A stretch of DNA of 19,379 bases from positions 1 to 19,379 of the forward strand of contig DATAZV010000294.1 of assembly GCA_036271855.1 (NCBI GenBank), read 5' to 3'. The stretch's first letter is position 1. Each line of letters begins with the position of its first letter. This document shows positions 5,949 through 13,452 of the stretch, piece after piece. Below the pieces are notes generated by a model. It did no database searches and was not told the origin of the DNA. It saw only the letters and a list, made by a program, of their open reading frames with translations. Source of the stretch: JAQGMJ01 sp036271855 (GTDB lineage: Bacteria; Pseudomonadota; Gammaproteobacteria; Burkholderiales; JAEUOS01). Made by a program: the position numbers and the translations under genes.

Positions 5949-7793
5949 TCAACTGCTGAGTTTTTCCACCGGCGCCGGTTCGCTCCCGCCCTTTTTCTTG
6001 ACGCCTGCCGCGGCGGCTCCCTGCACCCCCGTGCGGGCCAGGTTGAGCGCGCTGTTGATCAGCGCGATGTGCGAAAACGCCTGGGGAAAGTTGCCCACCA
6101 TGCGGCGCGCGCGCACGTCGTACTGCTCGGAAATCAGGCCGACGTCGTTCGCCAGGGCGGCAACGCGGTCGAACAGGGCCTGCGCGTCGGCAGTCCGCCC
6201 CTGCATCACGAAGTTGTCCACCAGCCAGAAGCTGCAGGCGAGAAATGCGCCCTCGCCGGGCGGGAAGCCGTCGGCCGAGCGCTCGGTGCGATAGCGCATC
6301 ACCAGGCCGTCGAACAACAGGTCCTGTTCGATCGCCGCGATGGTGCCGCGGATGCGTGGGTCTTCCGGCGGCAAAAAGCCGACGATCGGCAGCAGCAGCA
6401 AGGCTGCGTCGACTTCGCGGCTGGCATAGCTTTGCACGAAGGTGTTGCGCTGCGCGTCGTAGCCGCGGGCGCAGATATCGGCATGGATTTCGGCGGCCAC
6501 CGCGCGCCAGCGCGCCACCGGCGCCTCGAGCTTGAACTGCTCGGCCAGGCGCAGGCCGCAATCGACGGCGAACCAGGCCATCGCCTTGGAATGCACGAAG
6601 TGGCGCTCGCCGCTGCGGAATTCCCAGATGCCGTCGTCGGGCAGTCGCCAGCTTTCCTCCACCCGGGCGATCAGTGCCTGCACGAAGTCCCAGGCACCCG
6701 GCTTGAACTTGTAGCCGTCCTTGTGCGACACGTAGATAGCGCCGAGCAACTGGCCGAACACGTCGAGCTGGCGCTGCTCCACCGCCGCATTGCCGATCAG
6801 CACCGGGCGTGAATTCTCGTAGCCCGGCAGCCAGGTGACTTCCCATTCCGGTTGCAGGCGCTCGCCGGCGATGCCGTAAAGGGTGCGAATCTGCGCCGGG
6901 CTGCCGGCCACCGCCCGCTGCAGCCAGGCGCGCCAGGCCTGGGCCTCGCTGAAATAGCCGGCGCCCATTAAGGCCGTCACCGTAAAGGCGGCATCGCGCA
7001 GCCAGCAATAGCGGTAGTCCCAGTTGCGCGGGCCACCCAACTGCTCGGGTAACGAGGTCGTCGGCGCAGCGACGATGCCGCCGGTGGGCCGGTAGGTCAG
7101 CGCCTTGAGCACGATCAGGGAGCGGCGGATGGTACTGGGACTGTCCATTTTCAGATTGGAACCGGCGCACCATTTGCGCCAGAAGCGATGGGTGGCGCGC
7201 AACAGCGAAATCGCGGTCTCGGCCTTGGGCGCCGGCAGGTGCGAAAGACCGTAAGCCAACACAAAAGACACTGATTCACCCTTGGCGACGGTGAACCTCG
7301 CCACCGTCTTCATGTCTTCGCCGACCAGTTCCACCGCGCTGCGCAGCACCACCAGGTCCGGCCCGCCGACAGCCTGGATACCGCTGCCATCGGACAGCTT
7401 GCTGACCCAGGGCACCACCGCGCCGTAGTCATAGCGGATCGCCAGCTCCATGCGCATTTCCACCTGGCCGCGCAGGCCTTTGACGATGCGCACCAGTTGC
7501 GGGGTTTCGTCCCTCACCGGCATGAAGTCGATCACCACCACCGCGCCCTCGGCGGTTTCGAACACCGTTTGCAGGATCAGGGTGTCATCGCGATATTCGC
7601 GATGCGCGGAGCGGATCGCGCCGGCGGGCGCCAGCAGCCAGCGGCCGTGGTCGGGCGTGCCCAGCAGGCCGGCGAAGCAGGCACCGGAGTCGAAACGCGG
7701 CCAGCATAGCCAGTCGATCGAACCGTCCAGGCCGACCAGCGCGGCGCTATGACAATCGCCGATCATGGCGTAGTCTTCGATACGCAAGGCCAT
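5949..7793 (-). CDS. Glycoside hydrolase family 15 protein (glucoamylase/trehalase-like)
   Basis: A 614-residue inverting glycosidase of the bacterial GH15 type. Such enzymes release beta-glucose from alpha-glucans or cleave trehalose; sequence alone does not separate the two. The N-terminal beta-sandwich begins with IEDYAMIGDCHSAALVG and GSIDWLCWPRFDS (residues 5-36). The (alpha/alpha)6 barrel follows with GGPRNWDYRYCWLRDAAF (253-270). The probable general acid is Glu391 in DDGIWEFRSGERHFVHSKAM and the general base Glu556 in LISEQYDV, followed by the family motif GNFPQAFSHI. No signal peptide is visible, so cytosolic action is likely. An upstream extension of the reading frame to 8141 exists, but the conserved N-terminus starts at MALRIEDY, so I placed the start at 7793; no clear ribosome-binding site precedes it. 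The C-terminal 25 residues are low-complexity (Ala/Gly/Lys). It diverges from the tal operon and may feed it with glucose. Confidence 0.92.
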   Translation of the reverse strand: MALRIEDYAMIGDCHSAALVGLDGSIDWLCWPRFDSGACFAGLLGTPDHGRWLLAPAGAIRSAHREYRDDTLILQTVFETAEGAVVVIDFMPVRDETPQLVRIVKGLRGQVEMRMELAIRYDYGAVVPWVSKLSDGSGIQAVGGPDLVVLRSAVELVGEDMKTVARFTVAKGESVSFVLAYGLSHLPAPKAETAISLLRATHRFWRKWCAGSNLKMDSPSTIRRSLIVLKALTYRPTGGIVAAPTTSLPEQLGGPRNWDYRYCWLRDAAFTVTALMGAGYFSEAQAWRAWLQRAVAGSPAQIRTLYGIAGERLQPEWEVTWLPGYENSRPVLIGNAAVEQRQLDVFGQLLGAIYVSHKDGYKFKPGAWDFVQALIARVEESWRLPDDGIWEFRSGERHFVHSKAMAWFAVDCGLRLAEQFKLEAPVARWRAVAAEIHADICARGYDAQRNTFVQSYASREVDAALLLLPIVGFLPPEDPRIRGTIAAIEQDLLFDGLVMRYRTERSADGFPPGEGAFLACSFWLVDNFVMQGRTADAQALFDRVAALANDVGLISEQYDVRARRMVGNFPQAFSHIALINSALNLARTGVQGAAAAGVKKKGGSEPAPVEKLSS

Positions 7794-7824
7794 TGTTGGT
7801 GGGATGGAGCGTTTATTTGTTGAT

Positions 7825-7957
7825 GCGCCAGGGTTGGCGCTTATGAGGCTTTGGCCGATGCCGCGCTGAATGGTTCCCGGCGGGCACGGGAAATGCGCAA
7901 AGCATGTGAAAATCCCCCAAACCCCGGCGTAACAGAGGGAACGCCAACCCCTGGCGC
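7825..7957. promoter_or_regulatory. Pair of dyad-symmetric elements between GH15 and tal
   Basis: GCGCCAGGGTTGGCGC (7825-7840) is a hairpin-capable dyad (GCGCCA / TGGCGC). CGCCAACCCCTGGCGC (7942-7957) is nearly its reverse complement, differing by one inserted C/G and an end base. The two lie about 117 bp apart in the 262-bp divergent region, one near each gene. They look like two operators for one dimeric regulator controlling both directions, but no regulator is encoded next to them. A promoter cannot be assigned with confidence in this gap, and no gene is visible in it. Confidence 0.4.
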
Positions 7958-8055
7958 CGGTCCAAATGATCAACCTGTAGTGCCTGCTGCAGTGCCCGCG
8001 CAGTGCCCCGACTTGCACCGTCGGTCGATCGGGATTCAAGTGAGGAATATCAGCC

Positions 8056-9147
8056 ATGCCCAACAACAACCGCCTGCTTCGCGACATCGGCCAAAGCCTC
8101 TGGCTGGACAACATCAGCCGCGGCCTGCTGACCAGCGGCACCCTGAAGCGCTACGTCGACGAATTCGGCGTCACCGGCCTGACCTCCAACCCGACGATTT
8201 TCGACGAAGCGATCAAGAAATCCGATTTCTACGACGAAGCGATTGCGCGCCGCGCCGCGACCAATATCGGGGAGGAAGAATTATTCGTCGAACTGGCGCT
8301 GGAAGACCTCCGCAATGCCGCCGAACTGTTCCTGCCGGCTTACCGCGCCACCCAGGGCGTGGATGGCTGGGTCTCGATGGAAGTCTCGCCCTTTCTGGCG
8401 CATGATGCCGCGGGCAGCGCGGCCGAAGCCAAGCGCCTGCAGGCGCTGGCGCAATGCGAAAATCTGCTGATCAAGATTCCCGGCACCGCCGAAGGCGTGG
8501 TGGCGATCGAGGAGTCGATTTTCGCCGGCGTGCCGGTCAACGTCACCCTGCTGTTCTCCACCGAGCAATACCTGGCCGCCGCCCATGCCTACGTTCGCGG
8601 CATCGAGCGCCGTGTCGCCGCCGGGCTGGACCCGAAGATCACTTCGGTGGCCTCGATTTTTGTCAGCCGCTGGGACAAGGCGACTGCCGACAAGCTACCG
8701 GCGGAGTTGAAAAACCGCGTCGGTATCGCCAGCGGCATGCGCAGCTACCGTGAATATGTGAGCCTGTTCCAGTCCGAGCGCTGGCAAAAACTGGCCGGCC
8801 AGGGCGCGCGGCCGCAGCGCCTGCTATGGGCCAGCACCGGCACCAAGGACCCGGCATTGCCCGATACCCTGTACCTGGAGGCACTGGCGGCGCCGGATAC
8901 GGTCAACACGATTCCGGAAAAAACCCTGCACGCCTACGCCGACCACGGCAAGCTCAATGGCGTGATGCCTGCCGACGGCGGCGACTGCGAGAAGCTGATC
9001 GCGCAGATCGAGGCGGCCGGCGTCAGCCTGGCCCAGGTCGCGGCCACCCTGCAGCAGGAAGGCGAGAAATCGTTCAACGACTCGTGGACCAGCCTGATGG
9101 GCGTGATCCGCGACAAGGCCGGGGCCGCGCGTGCCAAGCGTGCGTAA
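8056..9147 (+). CDS. tal: Transaldolase
   Basis: A 363-residue cytosolic enzyme of the non-oxidative pentose phosphate pathway that moves a dihydroxyacetone unit between sedoheptulose-7-phosphate/glyceraldehyde-3-phosphate and erythrose-4-phosphate/fructose-6-phosphate. Motifs: WLDNISR (Asp18, the catalytic acid), GVTGLTSNPTIF (38-49), and Schiff-base Lys140 in LLIKIPGT, with the family VNVTLLFS and SRWD segments further on. The length (about 360) corresponds to the longer transaldolase subfamily found in actinobacteria and many betaproteobacteria rather than the E. coli TalB length of 317. GTGAGG at 8040-8045 is a sound ribosome-binding site. It is the first gene of a three-gene operon; the stop codon overlaps the next gene by 17 bp. 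Confidence 0.96.
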   Translation: MPNNNRLLRDIGQSLWLDNISRGLLTSGTLKRYVDEFGVTGLTSNPTIFDEAIKKSDFYDEAIARRAATNIGEEELFVELALEDLRNAAELFLPAYRATQGVDGWVSMEVSPFLAHDAAGSAAEAKRLQALAQCENLLIKIPGTAEGVVAIEESIFAGVPVNVTLLFSTEQYLAAAHAYVRGIERRVAAGLDPKITSVASIFVSRWDKATADKLPAELKNRVGIASGMRSYREYVSLFQSERWQKLAGQGARPQRLLWASTGTKDPALPDTLYLEALAAPDTVNTIPEKTLHAYADHGKLNGVMPADGGDCEKLIAQIEAAGVSLAQVAATLQQEGEKSFNDSWTSLMGVIRDKAGAARAKRA

Positions 9148-9820
9148 GTTCGAGTCGGGCGCAGAACGGGTTGCCGCAATTGTCGAAAGCGTTTCGGCCC
9201 GGCTGCGGGCCGCCATACAGGCGCGTGGCACGGCGGGTTTGATCGTCTCGGGCGGCAGCACGCCGCGCCCGGTATTCGCGGCGCTGGCCGGCATGCCGCT
9301 GGCGTGGGACCAGGTTCACATCACGCTGGCTGATGAACGCTGGGTGTCCCCGACCGATGACGACAGCAATGAGTACCTGGTACGGCAGACCCTGCTGCGC
9401 GACGCAGCAGCTTCCGCGCGATTCATTCCGCTGAAAAACGCCGCGACGGATGCCGCCGCCGGCGCCGCCGCGACGGAGCAGGCGCTGGCGGACTTTCCCT
9501 GGCCCGCCGACGTGCTGATGCTGGGCATGGGCGACGACGGCCACACCGCCTCGTTGTTCCCGCGCGCACCGGAACTGGAGGCCGCCTTGCGTACCGACGG
9601 GCGCTGCATCGCCGTCACCCCGCCGGCCGCGCCGCACCAGCGCCTGAGCCTGTCGGCGGCTGCCCTGCTGGACACGCACGCCATCATTATCGACATCACC
9701 GGTCCGGCCAAATGGGCGACTTACCAGCGCGCGGTGAGCGCTGGCCCGATCGAGGCAATGCCGGTGCGCCTGATCCTGCAACAAGCCAGCGTTCCGGTCC
9801 ATGTCTACTGGTCGCCCTGA
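9131..9820 (+). CDS. pgl: 6-phosphogluconolactonase
   Basis: 229 residues of the DevB/Pgl type; hydrolyses 6-phosphoglucono-delta-lactone to 6-phosphogluconate in the cytosol. Key segments are LIVSGGSTPRPVF (sugar-phosphate-binding loop, about 37-49), LADERWVSPTDDDSNEYLVR (66-85) and LMLGMGDDGHTASLFP (about 128-143), containing the conserved His. The start is a GTG inside the 3' end of tal (17-bp overlap); another GTG three codons later is possible. The overlap implies translational coupling. The partner oxidative enzyme, glucose-6-phosphate dehydrogenase, is not in the operon. Confidence 0.94.
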   Translation: MPSVRKFESGAERVAAIVESVSARLRAAIQARGTAGLIVSGGSTPRPVFAALAGMPLAWDQVHITLADERWVSPTDDDSNEYLVRQTLLRDAAASARFIPLKNAATDAAAGAAATEQALADFPWPADVLMLGMGDDGHTASLFPRAPELEAALRTDGRCIAVTPPAAPHQRLSLSAAALLDTHAIIIDITGPAKWATYQRAVSAGPIEAMPVRLILQQASVPVHVYWSP

Positions 9821-10799
9821 AGGCCTGCGGCTGGTCGCCGACATCGGCGGCACCCATGCGCGCTTTGCCGTGGCGCAGCCGGGAAGCGACAAGCTCGAGC
9901 ATGACATGGAGCTGTCGACGCCGGCCTACCCAGACCTTGCCGCCGCTGTTGCCGACTACCTGGCGCGCGCCAACCCCGGCCCGGTGACTGCAGCGGCGAT
10001 TGCCATCGCCAACCCGATCACCGGCGACCAGGTAAAGATGACCAACGGCAAATGGGCGTTTTCGATCCGCGAAACGCAACAAAAGCTGGGCCTGGAGCGG
10101 CTGATCCTGCTCAACGACTTCGCCGCGCTGGCCTTGAGCGTGCCCGTGCTGGCGCCCTCCGCGATCCGCAAGGTGGGTGGTGGCGAGGCGGTGGCCGACG
10201 CGCCGCTGGCCTTGCTCGGCCCCGGCACCGGCCTGGGCATGTCGGCGCTGATCCCCGACGGCGGCCCCGGTATTCCGGTGGCCGGTGAAGGCGGCCACAT
10301 CAGCGCCTCGCCGGCGAATGCCCGCGAAGACGCCATCCTGGCGCGGCTGCGCTCGGAATATGACCACGTCTCCGCCGAGCGCCTATTGTCCGGGCAGGGC
10401 ATGGTGAATATTCTTGATGCCCTGGCAGCGATCGAGGACCGGCCAACGCAAACGGTGCAGGCGGCGCAAATTACCGAGCGCGGCCTGGCCGGCACCGACG
10501 CGCTGTGCGTGGAAACCCTGGAACTGTTTTGCGCCATCCTCGGCAGCGTGGCGGGGGATGCCGCACTGATGTTCGGCGCACGCGGTGGCGTCTACATCGG
10601 CGGCGGCATCGTGCCGCGCCTGGGCGGGTTTCTCGACCGCTCGCAATTCCGCGCGCGCTTCGAAGCCAAGGGGCGGATGAGCGAGTTGCTGGCCGGCATC
10701 CCCACTTTCGTCATCGATGCGCCGCACGCCGCGCTGGCCGGTTCCCTGGTTGCGCTGACCCACGACGTGCGTACCGGCTCGAATACCGCACATCAATAG
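9801..10799 (+). CDS. glk: Glucokinase
   Basis: 332 residues of the bacterial Glk (PF02685-type) family; phosphorylates glucose to glucose-6-phosphate with ATP in the cytosol. ATP-binding and catalytic motifs appear in order: LVADIGGTHARFAV (about 11-24), LLNDFAALAL with the catalytic Asp (about 101-110), LLGPGTGLGMS, the glucose-binding VAGEGGHISAS, and GARGGVYIGGGIVPRL near residue 260. The ATG overlaps pgl by 20 bp, giving a second coupled junction. It is the last gene of the tal-pgl-glk operon, and free glucose from GH15 action would be its natural substrate (inference). Confidence 0.95.
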   Translation: MSTGRPEGLRLVADIGGTHARFAVAQPGSDKLEHDMELSTPAYPDLAAAVADYLARANPGPVTAAAIAIANPITGDQVKMTNGKWAFSIRETQQKLGLERLILLNDFAALALSVPVLAPSAIRKVGGGEAVADAPLALLGPGTGLGMSALIPDGGPGIPVAGEGGHISASPANAREDAILARLRSEYDHVSAERLLSGQGMVNILDALAAIEDRPTQTVQAAQITERGLAGTDALCVETLELFCAILGSVAGDAALMFGARGGVYIGGGIVPRLGGFLDRSQFRARFEAKGRMSELLAGIPTFVIDAPHAALAGSLVALTHDVRTGSNTAHQ

Positions 10800-10943
10800 C
10801 GCTGTCTGATGGCCAGCTGTTCCCTCATGCGCAATGCTGAGGTGGCGAATAACACGCAAAGGTTTGCCCGGCGCCCGCTTCGCGCCAATAATGCGCGTTG
10901 CCATCAACAACACGGGCCCTGACCCGTGGCCTGCGCGCCCTCC
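10800..10943 (+). other. Gap between glk and the GMC gene with two small hairpins
   Basis: GGCGC / GCGCC (10870-10874 with 10882-10886) and CACGGG / CCCGTG (10911-10916 with 10923-10928, 6-base loop) are possible stems; neither is followed by a T run. The second covers a GTG (10926) that would be an alternative start of the GMC gene and lies 15 bases before its ATG, so it could affect translation. No small gene is visible. Confidence 0.3.
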
Positions 10944-12641
10944 ATGCCTTCCAGCTTTGACTTCATCGTGATCGGCGCGGGTGCTGCCGGCTGCGTGCTG
11001 GCTAGCCGCCTGAGCGAGGCATCGGCGCATTCGGTGCTGCTGCTGGAGGCCGGTATCGACCTGGCCCCGGGCAATGAGCCTGCCGACGTGCGCGATACCT
11101 ATCCTGCCTCGTATTTCAACCAGCGCTATTTCTGGGACGGGCTGAAGGCGCACTGGCGCGAGGCCGGCAACTCACCGGCGACCGGCTTCACCCAGGCGCG
11201 GGTGATGGGCGGCGGCGGCGCAGTGATGGGCATGGTAGCGCTGCGCGGCACACCGCACGACTACGCCGCCTGGCAGGCGGTGGCGGGCGATGACTGGGGC
11301 TGGGAAGGCGTGCTGCCCTGGTTTCGCAAACTGGAAACTGATCACGATTTCGACGGCGAACTGCATGGCAACACCGGCCCGACGCCTATCCGCCGTCTGC
11401 GGCACGATGCCTGGCCACCGCTGGCACGCGCGATCGAGCCCTGGGCACTGGCCGAGGGCCTGCCCTACATCGCCGATGTGAATGCCGACTTTCGCGATGG
11501 TTACGGCTCGGTACCGATGACCAACACCGGCGCAGAGCGGGCCTCCAGTGCCTCTTGCTACCTCGATGCGCAAGTGCGCAAGCGGCCAAACCTGCATGTC
11601 GTCACCTCCACGCGGGTCGACCGCATCTTGTTTGAGGGAGCGCGGGCGGTGGGCGTCGAGGCGGAGATCGAGGGCGCGCTCACGCGCTTCAATGCACGGC
11701 ATATCGTGCTGGCCGCGGGCGGGATATTCTCGCCGGCGCTGTTGCTGCGCTCAGGTATCGGTGCGGCCGCTGACTCGGCCGCACTCGGCATTCCGGTCGC
11801 GGCGGACTTGCCCGGTGTCGGCGCCAACCTGCAGAACCATCCGGTGGTCTACATCGGCATGCACTTGCGCAGGCAGGCACGCCAGCCTGACGCAATCCGG
11901 CCGACGGCGGCCAGTTGCATGCGCTATTCCTCCGGTGTCGCCGATTGCCCGCCCGGCGACATGTACATGAACATCCAGAGCAAGACTTCATGGAATGCCC
12001 TGGGTGCGCAAATCGGCAATGTCTCGCCGGTAGTGCTGCGGCCGGCATCGCGCGGCCGTGTGACGCTGGTATCGGCAGGCGCGCGCGACTATCCGCGCAT
12101 CGAATTCAATTTCCTTTCCGACCCGCGCGACCTGCAGCGCCTGTGCGCCGGCTTTGTGCGGGCGGCGCAGATCGCTGCCTTTTGCGCCGCGCAAAAGCTC
12201 TGCGGCACACCCTTCGCGGTACGCTTCGGCGACCGCTTGCGGCAGTTGAACGAGCGCACCCGCGCCAACGAAATCAAGACGTCCGCCTTGGCCAACCTGC
12301 TCGACCTGATGCCTGTACTAAGCGACTTCGCCCTTTCCAATCTCACTGGCAAGCACATCGATCTCGCGGCTCTCGCGGCCGACCCGCAGACGCTTGAAGC
12401 CCATGTGCTGCAAAACGTCGCTGGCCTGTTTCATCCCGCCGGCAGTTGCCGCATGGGACCGGCAAGTGACCCGATGGCTGTGGTCGATGCGCAAGGCCGG
12501 GTGCATGGCATGGCCGGCCTGTCGGTCGCCGACGCCTCGGTGATGCCCAACCTTACCTCGGGTAACACCAACCTGCCGACCCTGATGATTGCCGAAAAAA
12601 TCGCCGCGGCCCTCATTGCCACCCACTGCGTCGCCCGCTGA
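10944..12641 (+). CDS. GMC family FAD-dependent oxidoreductase (choline dehydrogenase-like)
   Basis: A 565-residue flavoprotein that oxidises an alcohol to the aldehyde or ketone; the substrate cannot be told from sequence. The N-terminal Rossmann motif FIVIGAGAAGCVLASRL is followed by LLLEAG, the ADP-binding beta-alpha-beta unit. GMC signature regions follow: ARVMGGGGAVMGMVALRGTP (signature 1) and a second-signature-like AAGGIFSPALLLRSGIG. The C-terminal active site has the conserved His in GLFHPAGSCRMG and the Asn in LTSGNTNLPTLMIAEK. Signature 1 normally reads G-G-S-S-x-x-N; here it is GGGGAVMGM, so the usual Ser-Ser and Asn are replaced. No Tat or Sec signal is seen, so it is probably cytosolic or peripheral. 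I prefer the ATG at 10944 over GTG 10926. The BKACE gene starts 10 bp after its stop codon, so the two form an operon. Confidence 0.9.
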   Translation: MPSSFDFIVIGAGAAGCVLASRLSEASAHSVLLLEAGIDLAPGNEPADVRDTYPASYFNQRYFWDGLKAHWREAGNSPATGFTQARVMGGGGAVMGMVALRGTPHDYAAWQAVAGDDWGWEGVLPWFRKLETDHDFDGELHGNTGPTPIRRLRHDAWPPLARAIEPWALAEGLPYIADVNADFRDGYGSVPMTNTGAERASSASCYLDAQVRKRPNLHVVTSTRVDRILFEGARAVGVEAEIEGALTRFNARHIVLAAGGIFSPALLLRSGIGAAADSAALGIPVAADLPGVGANLQNHPVVYIGMHLRRQARQPDAIRPTAASCMRYSSGVADCPPGDMYMNIQSKTSWNALGAQIGNVSPVVLRPASRGRVTLVSAGARDYPRIEFNFLSDPRDLQRLCAGFVRAAQIAAFCAAQKLCGTPFAVRFGDRLRQLNERTRANEIKTSALANLLDLMPVLSDFALSNLTGKHIDLAALAADPQTLEAHVLQNVAGLFHPAGSCRMGPASDPMAVVDAQGRVHGMAGLSVADASVMPNLTSGNTNLPTLMIAEKIAAALIATHCVAR

Positions 12642-12651
12642 AAGTGAAACC

Positions 12652-13452
12652 ATGGACAAACTGATCATCACCAATTGCGCCGCCGACTGCTCGATGTATC
12701 CCGAGGTCAAACCCAGCATCGAGAAGTCCGATGCGCTGGCCGACGCGGTGGAAGCGGCTTGGCGCGCCGGCGCGGCGATCGCCCACATTCACGCCCCGCC
12801 CACTGACTAGGCTTTGTGGACTTCGCACACGCGCGCGATCCGCGAGCGCTGCGGCGTGCTAATCCAGTACGGCATTTCGATCCAGAGCGTGGAGCAACGC
12901 CGCGAAGTGGTGAAAAACAAACCCGACATGATCTCGGTTGCGCTCGGCGCGCATAACCTCTCCTTCGTCGGGCGCGACCTGATGATGCTGCACCCGCGCG
13001 CCGAACTGGCCGAACTGATGCGCATTTGCCGCGACAACGGCATCAAGCCCGAATTCGAGATTTGCGCGCTGGGCGATCTTTGGCTGCTCAGTGATCTCGC
13101 GCAACAGGGCCTGGTCGAGCCACCGTTCGTGCTCACCCTATTCTTCGGCCGTCCGGGGGGCTCCTGGTCACCGGCAACGATGGAGGAACTCCTGCACCGG
13201 GTAAAGGCGCTTCCGGAGATATCCGTCTATTCGGCCAGCGTTACCGGCCCCCAGCACCTGGCGCTCGAAACCTTGTCGGTGCTTTCCGGTGGCCACGTGC
13301 GCGTCGGCACCGAGGACGAGCCTTATCTCAAGCCCGGGGAACTCGGCGACAACGCCGCGCATGTGGCGCGCATCTCGGCCATCGCGCAAAGCCTGGGACG
13401 CGAAACCGCCAGCGTCGCCGAGGCACGGGCGATGCTGGGGATGCCCGGTTAA
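12652..13452 (+). pseudogene. Beta-keto acid cleavage enzyme (BKACE/DUF849) interrupted by in-frame TAG
   Basis: Two open segments in the same reading frame are separated only by a TAG at 12808-12810 (codon 53). Read through, they form one 266-residue protein of the BKACE (3-keto-5-aminohexanoate cleavage, DUF849) family, which condenses a beta-keto acid with acetyl-CoA to give a CoA ester and acetoacetate. The Zn ligands lie on both sides of the stop: His45 and His47 (IAHIHAPP) before it, and Glu221 (HVRVGTEDEP) after it, by analogy with His46, His48 and Glu230 of Kce. The sequence TLFFGRPGG and the spacing are otherwise intact, with no frameshift. The family usually has a residue such as Tyr at this point, one base away from TAG. 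A TTG at 12814 could restart translation, but its product would lack the His pair. Options are a recent nonsense mutation, amber read-through, or a sequencing error. The gene follows the GMC gene by 10 bp. Confidence 0.85.

Noticed and set aside
7794..8141. N-terminal extension of the GH15 gene
   Set aside because: The conserved N-terminus begins at MALRIEDY; the extension lacks homology features and would overlap the start of tal.
12808..12810. TAG as a pyrrolysine or other recoded codon
   Set aside because: Nothing in the window supports a pyrrolysine system, and the organism type does not normally have one; kept only as an open point in the amber finding.
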